Shown here: in pieces, positions 1-9,798 of the stretch | Numbering within the stretch: the stretch's first letter is position 1 | Layout of the letters: every line of letters begins with the position of its first letter | DNA from: Streptomyces dangxiongensis | GTDB taxonomy: Bacteria > Actinomycetota > Actinomycetes > Streptomycetales > Streptomycetaceae | Assembly (NCBI RefSeq): GCF_003675325.1 | Contig: NZ_CP033073.1 | Coordinates: forward strand, 6,386,001-6,450,000 | DNA length: 64,000 nt | Reading direction: 5' to 3' | The notes under the pieces: model-generated | What the model saw: the letters and a program-made list of their open reading frames with translations, nothing else | What the model was told of the DNA's origin: nothing | Databases searched by the model: none | Made by a program: the position numbers and the translations under genes

Positions 1-10
1 CGACGACGCC

Positions 11-32
11 GCGCGGCCACGGGTGGCCGCGC
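11..32 (+). terminator. Stem-loop, likely end of the upstream operon
   Basis: Perfect 10-bp inverted repeat (GCGCGGCCAC / GTGGCCGCGC) with a 2-base apex. It has no T-tract, which is usual for Streptomyces terminators. It lies upstream of the methyltransferase gene and probably ends the transcript entering from the left, whose gene is not in the window. Bases 33-162 hold no gene I can support. Confidence 0.5.
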
Positions 33-162
33 CGTCCCACGGGCGGACTCGCCGCGGCGCGGGACACACCGCGCCCTCCCCGCAGTGGGGTGCGGCACCG
101 CCTGAATCCGCCGCCGAGGCCGGTCGCCGCCGCGGCGGACACGAGTTTTCGAAGGTAAGAGG

Positions 163-1023
163 ATGCCCCCCGTCTCCCCCGAACTCATCTCCCCCCGGTC
201 CGCCCGGGTGAGCGCCGCGCGGCGGCTCGCCAAGCGGAACTTCCGGGGGAAGGACCGGCTGTTCCTCGCGGAGGGCCCGCAGGCCGTGCGGGAGGCCGCC
301 GGGCACCGGTCCGGCGGGCAGGCCACCCTGGTCGAGCTGTTCGCCACCGTCGAGGCCGCGGAGCGGTACGCCGACATCGTGGGGGAGGCGCGGGACGCGG
401 GCGCCCGGCTGCACCTGGCCTCCGAGGAGGTCATCGCCGAGATCTCCACCACCGTCACCCCGCAGGGGCTGGTCGGGGTCTGCCGGTTCCTGGACACCCC
501 CTTCGAGGACATCCTCGCCGCCCGCCCCCGGCTCGTCGCCGTCCTCGCCCACGTGCGGGACCCGGGGAACGCCGGCACGGTGCTGCGCTGCGCGGACGCC
601 GCCGGCGCCGAGGCCGTGATCCTCACCGACGCCTCCGTCGACCTGTACAACCCCAAGGCCGTACGCGCCTCCGTCGGCTCCCACTTCCACCTGCCCGTCG
701 CCGTCGGCGTCCCCGTCGAGCGGGCCGTGGCGGGACTGAAGGACGCGGGCGTGCGCATCCTCGCCGCCGACGGCGCCGGGGACCGCGACCTGGACGAGGA
801 GCTGGACCGGGGCACCATGGGCGGGCCCACCGCGTGGGTGTTCGGCAACGAGGCCTGGGGGCTCCCGCAGGAGACCCGCGCCCTCGCCGACGCCGTCGTG
901 AGCGTCCCCATCCACGGACGCGCCGAGAGCCTGAACCTCGCCACGGCCGCCGCCGTATGTCTCTACGCGTCGGCCCGCGCACAGCGCGCCTCCGGAGGGT
1001 GCCGATCCGTCACCCAGAGCTAG
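163..1023 (+). CDS. SpoU/TrmH-family RNA 2'-O-methyltransferase
   Basis: A 286-residue SPOUT-class methyltransferase that should transfer a methyl group from SAM to a ribose 2'-OH of rRNA or tRNA. The N-terminus (about 1-100, with RGKDRLFLAEGPQAV) is the substrate-binding domain of this family. The C-terminal SpoU domain carries the three signature stretches: VRDPGNAGTVLRCADAAGA, VFGNEAWGL and VPIHGRAESLNLATA. The ATG is preceded by AGGTAAGAGG at proper spacing. In actinobacteria such a gene usually sits between rplT and pheST, which fits the genes that follow. The exact target nucleotide cannot be read from sequence. A paralogue lies at the right edge of the window. Confidence 0.9.
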   Translation: MPPVSPELISPRSARVSAARRLAKRNFRGKDRLFLAEGPQAVREAAGHRSGGQATLVELFATVEAAERYADIVGEARDAGARLHLASEEVIAEISTTVTPQGLVGVCRFLDTPFEDILAARPRLVAVLAHVRDPGNAGTVLRCADAAGAEAVILTDASVDLYNPKAVRASVGSHFHLPVAVGVPVERAVAGLKDAGVRILAADGAGDRDLDEELDRGTMGGPTAWVFGNEAWGLPQETRALADAVVSVPIHGRAESLNLATAAAVCLYASARAQRASGGCRSVTQS

Positions 1024-1073
1024 TAGGGTGACCAACTCGGGGCCGCTCGCGGTCTGAGAGGTGGGGTTCGGGG

Positions 1074-2219
1074 ATGACTGTGGCCGGCACGAGCACCGCG
1101 CCGGAGGGACGGGACGCGCGACAGGCCGCCGTGCCCCGGCACCGCGACGCGGCATTCGGCTTCGATCCCGACCAGTTGCCCGACGGCCTCGTCGTCGCCG
1201 ACGCGCACGGCCGGGTGGTCTGTTTCAACGCCGCCGCCGCCCGCATCACCGCCGTACGGGCCGCCGACGCCCTCGGCCGGCCGTTGGAGCGGGCGCTGCC
1301 GCTGGAGGACCTGGAGGGCCGCCGCTGGTGGCAGCTCACCGACCCCTACGGCGGGCTCGCCATCCGGGTCCGGCAGCCCGAGCGCAACCTGCTGCTGCCC
1401 GGCGGCCGGGAGGTGCTGGTCTCCGCCCGCTACGTACGGGAGGAGCCGCTGGGGCCGGTGCGCACCGTGGTCGTCTCCCTGCGGGACACCGAGGCCCGCC
1501 GCCGTACCGAGCGCAGCCACGCCGAGCTGATCGCCACCGTCGCCCACGAGCTGCGCTCCCCGCTGACCTCCGTGAAGGGCTTCACCGCCACCCTCCTCGC
1601 CAAGTGGGAACGCTTCACCGACGACCAGAAGCGGCTCATGCTGGAGACCGTCGACGCCGACGCCGACCGGGTCACCCGCCTCATCGCCGAGCTGCTCGAC
1701 ATCTCCCGCATCGACTCCGGGCGCCTGGAGCTGCGCCGCCAGCCCGTCGACATCGGGGCCGCCGTCTCCCGGCACATCCAGGCCTACGTCGCCGCCGGCC
1801 AGCCCGCCGACCGCTTCCTGCTCCGCATCGAACAGCCGCTGCCCGCGCTGTGGGCGGACCCCGACAAGATCGACCAGGTCCTCAGCAACCTCATCGAAAA
1901 TGCCGTGCGGCACGGTGAGGGAACCGTCACCATTGACGTCACGCCCTCGGCGTCCCCGCGTGAGGGCGAGGACGGCGAGAACGCAGCCACGTCGGTCACG
2001 GTGAGCGACGAGGGGCCCGGCATCCCGGAGGAGTCCATGAACCGCGTCTTCACCCGCTTCTGGCGGGGCAGCAAGCGCGGCGGCACCGGGCTCGGGCTGT
2101 ACATCGTCAAGGGCATCGTCGAGGCCCACGGCGGCACCATCACGGTCGGCCGCGCCCCCGGCGGCGGCGCCGAGTTCCGCTTTACGCTGCCCGTGGCGGC
2201 CCCGGCGTATCTCGCCTAG
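1074..2219 (+). CDS. PAS-domain sensor histidine kinase, apparently soluble
   Basis: A 381-residue kinase with a PAS-like domain (about 30-125), a HisKA dimerisation domain with VAHELRSPLTSVKGF and phospho-acceptor His158, and an HATPase_c domain with N-box NLIENAVRHG, G1 box DEGPGIP and G2 box GTGLGLYIVKGIVEAHGG. I see no membrane segment, so it probably senses a cytoplasmic signal. No response regulator adjoins it, so it is an orphan kinase. It follows the methyltransferase by 50 bases. TAGGGT at 1024-1029 could be a -10 element, but no convincing -35 accompanies it. Signal and partner are unknown. Confidence 0.85.
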   Translation: MTVAGTSTAPEGRDARQAAVPRHRDAAFGFDPDQLPDGLVVADAHGRVVCFNAAAARITAVRAADALGRPLERALPLEDLEGRRWWQLTDPYGGLAIRVRQPERNLLLPGGREVLVSARYVREEPLGPVRTVVVSLRDTEARRRTERSHAELIATVAHELRSPLTSVKGFTATLLAKWERFTDDQKRLMLETVDADADRVTRLIAELLDISRIDSGRLELRRQPVDIGAAVSRHIQAYVAAGQPADRFLLRIEQPLPALWADPDKIDQVLSNLIENAVRHGEGTVTIDVTPSASPREGEDGENAATSVTVSDEGPGIPEESMNRVFTRFWRGSKRGGTGLGLYIVKGIVEAHGGTITVGRAPGGGAEFRFTLPVAAPAYLA

Positions 2220-2317
2220 TGGCCCACGGGCGCATCGGCACACCTCCACCCCGTTAGACTCGGCCTTTGGCACCTTTGTGTCCCGAAAGCCAGGACGCAC
2301 TGTCCATCAGCCGGTGA

Positions 2318-3480
<1,163 letters not shown>

Positions 3481-3481
<1 letters not shown>

Positions 3482-5985
3482 TGCGGGTCCCGCTTTCTTG
3501 GCTGCGGGAGTACGTCGACCTGCCGGCGACGGAGACCGGGCGCGACGTCCAGGAGAAGCTGATCTCGGTCGGCCTCGAGGTCGAGACCGTCGAGCAGCTC
3601 GGCACCGACCTCAAGGGGCCGCTCGTCGTCGGCCAGGTGCTCACCATCGAGGAGCTGGAGGGCTTCAAGAAGCCCATCCGCTTCTGCACCGTCGACGTCG
3701 GCCGGGCCAACGGCACCGGTGAGCCCCAGGAGATCGTCTGCGGCGCCCGCAACTTCTCCGTCGGCGACAAGGTCGTCGTGGTCCTCCCGGGCGCCGTGCT
3801 GCCCGGCGGCTTCGCGATCTCCGCGCGCAAGACGTACGGCAGGACCTCCCACGGCATGATCTGCTCCGCGGACGAGCTGGGCATGGGCGACGACGGGACA
3901 CACGGCATCATCGTGCTCCCGCCGGAGTACGAGGTGGGCACCGACGCCATCGAGCTGCTCGAACTGGTCGACGAGGTCCTGGACATCGCCGTCACGCCCG
4001 ACCGCGGCTACTGCCTGTCGCTGCGCGGGGTCGCCCGCGAGACCGCCATCGCCTACGGCCTGCCGCTGCGCGACCCGGCCCTGCTGGACGTGCCCGCGCC
4101 GAACGCCTACGGCTACCCGGTCCAGGTCTCCGACCCCTTCGGCTGCGACCGCTTCACCGCCCGCACCGTCTCCGGCCTCGACCCCGAGGCGCGGTCCCCG
4201 ATCTGGCTCCAGCGCCGGCTGCAGAAGGCCGGGATGCGCCCGATCTCCCTCGCGGTGGACGTCACCAACTACGTGATGCTGGAGCTGGGCCAGCCCCTGC
4301 ACGCGTACGACCGCGCCCGCGTCCAGGGCCCTGTCGGAGTGCGGCGCGCCGAGGCCGGCGAGCAGCTCACCACGCTCGACGGCGTCACCCGCACCCTCGA
4401 CGCCCAGGACCTGGTCATCACCGACGAGCGCGGCCCCATCGGCCTCGCCGGCGTCATGGGCGGCGCCCACACCGAGATCGACGACACCGAGGGCAGCACC
4501 ACCGAGGTCGTCATCGAGGCCGCGCACTTCGACGCGATCTCCATCGCGCGCACCGCGCGCCGGCACAAGCTGTCCTCCGAGGCCTCCCGCCGCTACGAGC
4601 GCGGCGTCGACCCGCAGGCCGCCGCGGCGGCCGCCCAGCGGACCGTCGACCTGCTCGTGCTCCTCGCGGGCGGCACGGCCGACGCGGGCGTCACCGAGGT
4701 CGTCGCGCCCTCCGCGCCGCGCACCATCACCATCCCGGCCGACCACCCCGACCGGGTGGCGGGCGTGGAGTACGGCCGCGAGACCGTGGTCCGCCGCCTC
4801 CAGGAGATCGGCTGCGACGTCTACGGACAGGATGAGCTGATCGTCACCGTGCCGTCCTGGCGTGGCGACCTGACCGACCCGAACGACCTCGCCGAAGAGG
4901 TCATCCGCCTGGAGGGCTACGAGAACCTGCCCTCCACGCTGCCCGAGCCCCCCGCGGGCCGCGGCCTGACCGAGCGGCAGCGGCTGCACCGCCGCGTCGG
5001 CCGCGCGCTGGCCGGCGCCGGCTACGTCGAGGCGCCGAACTACCCCTTCATCGGCGAGCAGGTCCTCGACCGGCTGGGCCTGGAGCCGGACGACCCCAGG
5101 CGCGCGGTCGTCACGCTGGTCAACCCGCTCTCCGACGAGGAGCCGGCGCTCCGTACCACGCTGCTGCCGGGCCTGCTGGCCGCGCTGCGGCGCAACGACG
5201 GCCGCGGGTCGCACGACCTGGCGCTGTTCGAGACGGGCCTGGTGTTCCATCCGCGCGCGGAGGCGAAGGCCGCGGTCCGGCTGCCCGTCGACCGGCGTCC
5301 CACGGCCGAGGAGATCGCCTCCCTGACCGAGGCGCTCCCCGTCCAGCCCCGGCACGCCGCCGTCGTCCTCGCCGGCGCCCGCGAGCAGGCCGGCTGGTGG
5401 GGCAGGGGACGCCCGGCCGACTGGGCCGACGCCGTCGAGGCCGCGCGGATCACCGCCCGGGAGACCGGCACCGAGCTGATCGTCCGCAAGGGCCAGTACG
5501 GCCCGTGGCACCCCGGCCGCTGCGCCGAGCTGGCGGTCGCGGCGGACGGCACCGAGCGGGTCGTCGGGTACGCCGGCGAGCTGCACCCGCGGGTCGTGCA
5601 GGCCCTGGGTCTGCCGGCGCGTACCTGCGCGATGGAGCTGGACCTGGACGCGCTGGAGGAGGCGAGCGCGGGCCTGGTGAAGGGGCCGCGGATCTCGGCC
5701 TTCCCGGTGGCCACGCAGGATGTCGCCCTCGTGGTCGACCAGTTCGTGCCGGCCGCCGAAGTGGAGGCCGCGCTGCGTGAGGGCGCGGGCGAACTCCTCG
5801 AGTCGATCCGGCTGTTCGACGTGTACGAGAACGCCGAGCAGCTCGGGGACGGGCGGAAGTCGCTGGCGTACGCGCTGCGGTTCCGGGCGTCCGACCGCAC
5901 GCTGACCGTGGACGAGGCGTCCGCTGCGCGGGACGCGGCGGTCGCCCTCGCGGGCGAGCGGACCGGAGCGGCGCTGCGCGGCTGA
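3481..5985 (+). CDS. pheT: Phenylalanyl-tRNA synthetase beta subunit
   Basis: The 834-residue beta subunit of PheRS, of normal length. Domains in order: the tRNA-binding OB fold (about 40-160), the B3/B4 editing region that hydrolyses mischarged Tyr-tRNA-Phe (about 210-400), the B5 domain (about 410-480), a degenerate class II core, and the C-terminal ferredoxin-fold anticodon-binding domain (about 740-834, starting near [15 protein letters not shown]). The start codon overlaps the pheS stop. A strong hairpin follows 16 bases after the stop, so pheST form a two-gene operon. Confidence 0.97.
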
Positions 5986-6001
5986 ACGCGGCGGACCGAC
6001 C

Positions 6002-6030
6002 GGCCGGCCACGGGTTCGCCGTGGCCGGCC
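6002..6030 (+). terminator. pheST terminator hairpin
   Basis: A perfect 12-bp stem (GGCCGGCCACGG against CCGTGGCCGGCC) with loop GTTCG begins 16 bases after the pheT stop. A second C/G-rich hairpin follows near 6046-6060. There is no T-tract. Position and strength support termination of pheST. Confidence 0.75.
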
Positions 6031-6165
6031 GAGCCGTGTGCCGCCCCCCTGCGGGGGCGCGCGGAACCCCCTGTCAGCCGCATAAATGCGGGTCGGCCCG
6101 GGTGGTCTCACTCGTTCGGGTGGGAATCGGAGTTGATCGGGTCCCTCCGGCTCATGCCGTCGACA

Positions 6166-6199
6166 GAATCGGACCGGTCTTTCGGGGCCGGTCCGATTC
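6166..6199 (+). other. Perfect hairpin upstream of the phosphatase gene
   Basis: A 12-bp perfect inverted repeat (GAATCGGACCGG / CCGGTCCGATTC) with a 10-base loop ends 32 bases before the phosphatase start. It could be a further terminator behind pheT, an RNA structure in the phosphatase leader, or a dyad operator. Sequence alone does not decide. Confidence 0.5.
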
Positions 6200-6231
6200 C
6201 TCTGTCAGGGCCCATATGGGGGACCAGAGGC

Positions 6232-7329
6232 ATGATCCGCATCAAGGCACGGGCGCCCACCGCGCGAGGAGCCGTACTGCCCACGCTCTGGGGAGCCGTG
6301 GCCGTCGGCTACAGATACGGCTGCCCGCTCGCCCGGCAGGACGGGCTCGGGGCACGCCTCTTCACCAGCGCGGTCTTCCTCGCCGTCGGCACCGCCCTCA
6401 TCCTCCACGCCCGGCGTGCCCTCCTGCGGGAACTGCGGCTCGCCCGGCGGGCGGCGTGCGCCGCCCAGAGCGTCGTCCTGCGCCCGCTGCCGCCCTGGCT
6501 GGACGGGCTCAACGTCGGCGCGGCCCAGCTCTCCGCCGACCGGGGCGCGAGCGTCGGCGGCGACCTGTACGAGGCCATCGCCACCGAGCACGGGGTGCGG
6601 GTGGTCATGGGGGACGTACGGGGGCACGGTCTGGCCGCCCTCGGTACCGTCGCCGCCCTCCTCGGCAGCTTCCGCGAGGCCGCCCACGACGAGCCCGAAC
6701 TGGGCCGGGTGCTGCACCGGCTGGACCGCACCCTCGGCCGTCATCTGCGCGAACGCGCCCGCGCCGCACACCCCGCGTGCGGCGTCCTCGCCCCCGACGG
6801 CCCGGTCGCCGAGGAGTTCGTGACCGTCCTGCTCCTGGAGATCGACAGGGACGGCACGCTCCGCGCCCTCAACTGCGGCCACCCCTGGCCGTACGTGCTG
6901 CGGGGCACGGGGGTCCAGCCGCTCACCCGCACCGATCCGCTGCCGCCGCTGGGCCCGTTCCCGCCGCCCGCGGAGCCGGCGCCCCTGCCCTGCGGCCGGC
7001 TGCTGCCGGGCGAGTCGCTGGTGCTGTTCACGGACGGCGCGGAGGACGCCCGGGACGGCCGGGGACGGTTCTTCTCCCTGCCGGACGTGCTCAGCGAGGT
7101 CGTGCGCGACCATCCCGCCTCCCCGCAGACGGTTCTGCGCACGGTGTTCGGCGCACTGCTGCACCACACCGGCGGAAGGCCCGCGGACGACGTCGCGGTC
7201 CTGGTCCTGCGCAACGACCGGAAGGACAGACGGCCGTCGGGGGCGCGGGGTACCGCGTGCCCGGCCGACGACGCGCCACTGGCGTCCGGCGCCGCCCGGC
7301 AGGGCCGCCGCTGTTCACACCCCGTGTGA
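6232..7329 (+). CDS. Membrane-anchored PP2C/SpoIIE-type serine phosphatase
   Basis: A 365-residue protein with one or two hydrophobic segments near the N-terminus (roughly 10-65), then a PP2C-type phosphatase domain like those of RsbU/SpoIIE. The metal-site motifs are intact: GDLYEA, the catalytic GDVRGHG, VLFTDGAED and the final DDVAVLVLRN. Such enzymes usually dephosphorylate anti-anti-sigma factors, but no STAS or anti-sigma gene adjoins, so the substrate is unknown. I chose the ATG at 6232 because GGGGGACCAGAGG precedes it; the frame stays open another 33 codons upstream without family similarity. The last codons overlap a dyad that may be the operator of the next gene. Confidence 0.8.
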   Translation: MIRIKARAPTARGAVLPTLWGAVAVGYRYGCPLARQDGLGARLFTSAVFLAVGTALILHARRALLRELRLARRAACAAQSVVLRPLPPWLDGLNVGAAQLSADRGASVGGDLYEAIATEHGVRVVMGDVRGHGLAALGTVAALLGSFREAAHDEPELGRVLHRLDRTLGRHLRERARAAHPACGVLAPDGPVAEEFVTVLLLEIDRDGTLRALNCGHPWPYVLRGTGVQPLTRTDPLPPLGPFPPPAEPAPLPCGRLLPGESLVLFTDGAEDARDGRGRFFSLPDVLSEVVRDHPASPQTVLRTVFGALLHHTGGRPADDVAVLVLRNDRKDRRPSGARGTACPADDAPLASGAARQGRRCSHPV

Positions 7330-7330
7330 A
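7314..7330. promoter_or_regulatory. Palindrome before the HTH/TPR regulator gene
   Basis: TTCACAC and GTGTGAA are perfect 7-bp inverted repeats separated by CCC. They overlap the phosphatase stop codon and lie 12 bases upstream of TACGCT (7342-7347), a good -10 for the regulator gene. This is a candidate autoregulatory operator by position and symmetry only. Confidence 0.4.
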
Positions 7331-7377
7331 GGCGGACCCACTACGCTGTCGGCACCAGGTCACTCGGGGGGCATCCC

Positions 7378-8718
7378 ATGCAGCCCAACACTCTGCTCGA
7401 CGCCATCCTGGACGAGGCGGGGATCTCGCACGCCGGTCTCGCCGCCCACGTCAACCAGGCGGGACGCGCCCGCGGTCTCGCGCTGCGCTACGAACACACC
7501 GCGGTGGCCCGGTGGCTGAAGGGGCAGCGGCCCCGTGGTCAGGTGCCCGACCTGATCTGTGAGGTGCTGGCGGCGCGGCTGCACCGGCAGGTCACGCTCG
7601 ACGACATCGGCCTCGGTGTGCCCGGTGGGCCGAGCACCCCGCATACCGGCTCGCTCAACGGGTTCGTGGAGCGGGCCACCGCGTTGTGGCGGTCCGACGA
7701 GCAGCAGCGGTCCCACGTGCTCGGGGCGCCCGCCGTCACCGGGACCCCTGCCGTGATGCCGGTGTGGGAGTGGGAGAACCCGCCCGAGGACGTCGACGTC
7801 TCGCGGGGCGGCCGGCACGCGGTCACCGCGTCCGACATCGAGATGCTCCGGGCCGCCCGCGCGCACTACGAGCAGCTCTACCGCAAGGCGGGGGGCATCG
7901 CGACCCGGATCCGGGTCGTCGGCTTCCTCAACGCCGAGGCCGCGCCGCTGCTGCGCGGCGGCTACACCGACGCCACCGGCCGCCAACTGCACCGGGCGAC
8001 CGGCGGGCTGGTGGCGATCGCGGGCATCTGCGCGTACGACTCCGACGCGCACGGGCTCGCCCAGCGCTACTTCCACCAGGCGCTGCGCCTGGCCAAGGCC
8101 AGCGGGGACCGGGGACTGGGGGCGTATGTGATAGCCCTGCTGGTCAACCAGTCGCTGTTCATGCGGGAGTACCGGCAGGCCGTCGCCTTCGCCGAGGCCG
8201 CGCTGCGCACCGCCGGCCGGCACATCACCCCGGCGCTCGCCTCGGATCTGTACGCGATGCAGGCCAAGGCGTACGCGCACCTCGGCGACAGCGGCAGCGC
8301 GCTGCACTGCATCCGGCGCGCGGAGACGGCGGCCGGGCGGATCCGGCGGGGGCACGAGCCGGACGAGACGGGGTACGTCCAGCCGGGGCTCGTCAACGTA
8401 CAGGTGGCCGAGGCGCTGCTCAGTCTGGGGGATCTCGGCGCCGCGCGGGAGCACGCGGCGGCAGCCGTCGACAACCCGGCGCACGACCGGGGGCGGGTGC
8501 ACCGGCTGGCCATGCTGAGCACCATCGAGCTGCGCCGGGGCAACGCCGACCGGGCGGCGGCCACCGCCGTGCAGATGGCCGAACAGGCCTGCGGAATGGA
8601 ATCCCAGCGGCTGCGGGACAGACTCCGCGCGGTACGTGACCATCTGCTGCGGTGCGGCTCGGCCGGCACCGCCGAAGCCGCCGAACTCATCGACGGGGCA
8701 CTGCGCGTACCGCTGTAG
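7378..8718 (+). CDS. HTH transcriptional regulator with TPR-like C-terminal domain
   Basis: A 446-residue protein of a class abundant in Streptomyces. An N-terminal XRE-like helix-turn-helix region (about 5-75, LDEAGISHAGLAAHVNQAG ... VARWLKG) precedes a long helical domain (about 150-440) resembling tetratricopeptide repeats: ALRLAKASGDRGLGAYV, YAMQAKAYAHLGDSGSAL and EALLSLGDLGAAREHAAAA. These proteins commonly regulate development or secondary metabolism, but the target is unknown here. The ATG follows GGGGGG at suitable spacing. The gene has its own probable -10 and an upstream palindrome, so it may be transcribed separately from the phosphatase gene. Confidence 0.8.
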   Translation: MQPNTLLDAILDEAGISHAGLAAHVNQAGRARGLALRYEHTAVARWLKGQRPRGQVPDLICEVLAARLHRQVTLDDIGLGVPGGPSTPHTGSLNGFVERATALWRSDEQQRSHVLGAPAVTGTPAVMPVWEWENPPEDVDVSRGGRHAVTASDIEMLRAARAHYEQLYRKAGGIATRIRVVGFLNAEAAPLLRGGYTDATGRQLHRATGGLVAIAGICAYDSDAHGLAQRYFHQALRLAKASGDRGLGAYVIALLVNQSLFMREYRQAVAFAEAALRTAGRHITPALASDLYAMQAKAYAHLGDSGSALHCIRRAETAAGRIRRGHEPDETGYVQPGLVNVQVAEALLSLGDLGAAREHAAAAVDNPAHDRGRVHRLAMLSTIELRRGNADRAAATAVQMAEQACGMESQRLRDRLRAVRDHLLRCGSAGTAEAAELIDGALRVPL

Positions 8719-8783
8719 GCCCACTGCGGGCGCACCGTCCCTGCTGCGATATTGCCACTTACTCAGCGGAAGGTGGCAGAACC

Positions 8784-9347
8784 GTGCAGTGGACGAAACA
8801 GAACGAACAAACGGTGTATGAGAACCGCTGGTTCAGTGTCAATCTCGCAGATGTCGAGCTGCCGGACGGCCGGCACCTGGACCACTTCGTGATCCGGCTG
8901 CGTCCCGTGGCGGTGGCGACGGTGGTCAACGAGGCGAACGAGGTGCTGCTGCTGTGGCGGCACCGGTTCATCACCGACACCTGGGGGTGGGAACTGGCCG
9001 CGGGTGTCGTCGAGGACGGCGAGGACATCGCGCGCGCGGCGGCCAGGGAACTGGAGGAGGAGACCGGCTGGCGGCCGGGGCCCCTGCACCACCTCATGAG
9101 CGTGGAGCCGTCCAACGGCCTCACCGACGCCCGGCACCACATCTACTGGTCGGAGCGGGGCGAGTACGTCGGACACCCCGTGGACGACTTCGAGTCGGAC
9201 CGGCGGGAATGGGTCCCCCTCAAACTCGTGCCCGACCTGATCGCCCGCGGGGAGGTCCCGGCCGCCAACATGGCGGCCGCCTTACTCCTGCTGCACCACC
9301 TCAGGCTCACCGAGGACCAGCACCACCTCGGGGCCGCCGAGGACTAG
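8784..9347 (+). CDS. Nudix hydrolase with a TTA codon
   Basis: A 187-residue Nudix-fold pyrophosphatase related to ADP-ribose pyrophosphatases. The Nudix box is intact: G-x5-E from GVVEDGEDIA, then AARELEEETGWRPG. It probably cleaves nucleoside diphosphate-X compounds to mononucleotides; the exact substrate is not evident. I start it at GTG 8784 (MQWTKQ), just after GCGGAAGGTGG, rather than at upstream starts in the regulator tail. Codon 167 (9282-9284) is TTA, read in Streptomyces by the bldA tRNA, so expression may be developmentally gated. It ends in a 4-base convergent overlap with the next gene. Confidence 0.85.
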   Translation: MQWTKQNEQTVYENRWFSVNLADVELPDGRHLDHFVIRLRPVAVATVVNEANEVLLLWRHRFITDTWGWELAAGVVEDGEDIARAAARELEEETGWRPGPLHHLMSVEPSNGLTDARHHIYWSERGEYVGHPVDDFESDRREWVPLKLVPDLIARGEVPAANMAAALLLLHHLRLTEDQHHLGAAED

Positions 9348-9604
9348 TGGGCCGTCATCGCCTGCCAGATCGTCGCGGCGAGCGCGCCGAGCGCGGTCAG
9401 CGCGGCGAGCGAGGGCAGCGGCCAGCGCGTGTGTTCCAGCGAGGTCAGCCGGGAGTTCAGCTCGTCCAGCTCCTTGGCGGTCTCCTCGGTGCGGTGACGC
9501 TGCAGCGCCAGTCCGCCCTCGACGCGGGCGTAAGCCACGTCGAGGCGGCGCCGTAACTCCGCGAGTTCTCCATGGATCACGGGATGCTCCGGATCGACGG
9601 TCAC
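9344..9604 (-). CDS. Small hypothetical membrane protein with a coiled coil and a TTA codon
   Basis: An 86-residue protein. An N-terminal helical, charged stretch (about 10-58; GELAELRRRLDVAYARVEGG and RTEETAKELDELNSRLTSLE) looks like a coiled coil. One C-terminal transmembrane helix follows (about 62-82). GTG 9604 is preceded by GAGAGGAAC at good spacing; in-frame starts further upstream are in unrelated sequence. Codon 17 (9554-9556 on the plus strand) is TTA, so it is a bldA candidate like its convergent neighbour. Function unknown; the topology suggests a small scaffold or membrane-linked oligomer. Confidence 0.65.
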   Translation of the reverse strand: MTVDPEHPVIHGELAELRRRLDVAYARVEGGLALQRHRTEETAKELDELNSRLTSLEHTRWPLPSLAALTALGALAATIWQAMTAH

Positions 9605-9695
9605 AGGTCCGTTCCTCTCGGTAGTCGAAATGGATGATTCCGCTTCCCTTGCATGCGCATGGAGAGTCAACTCGCCTGGTGGGCGCGTGGGGAGC

Positions 9696-9731
9696 GTGTG
9701 CGACGGGCATATGCGTGCCCGTCGCGCACAC
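9696..9731. terminator. Imperfect hairpin downstream of hbdA
   Basis: Two arms (GTGTGCGACGGGCA and TGCCCGTCGCGCACAC) pair with a 2-base bulge around a 6-base loop. It follows the hbdA terminator on the minus strand and lies about 90 bases before the small membrane gene. It is a possible second terminator. The rest of 9605-9798 holds nothing else I can support. Confidence 0.4.
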
Positions 9732-9747
9732 GGTGTGTGAAACGGAC

Positions 9748-9777
9748 GGGCCCGGCACCGCATCCGGTGCCGGGCCC
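9748..9777 (-). terminator. hbdA terminator hairpin
   Basis: A perfect 13-bp stem (GGGCCCGGCACCG / CGGTGCCGGGCCC) with loop CATC, 21 bases downstream of the hbdA stop on the minus strand. It is a strong intrinsic-type structure without a T-tract. Confidence 0.75.
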
Positions 9778-9798
9778 GCAGGGCGTCGCTCTCGGTGG

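Noticed and set aside
6080..6089. GCATAAATGC as an ARG-box half-site upstream of the phosphatase gene
   Set aside because: A single short dyad with no second half-site or promoter overlap; the neighbouring genes have no link to arginine.
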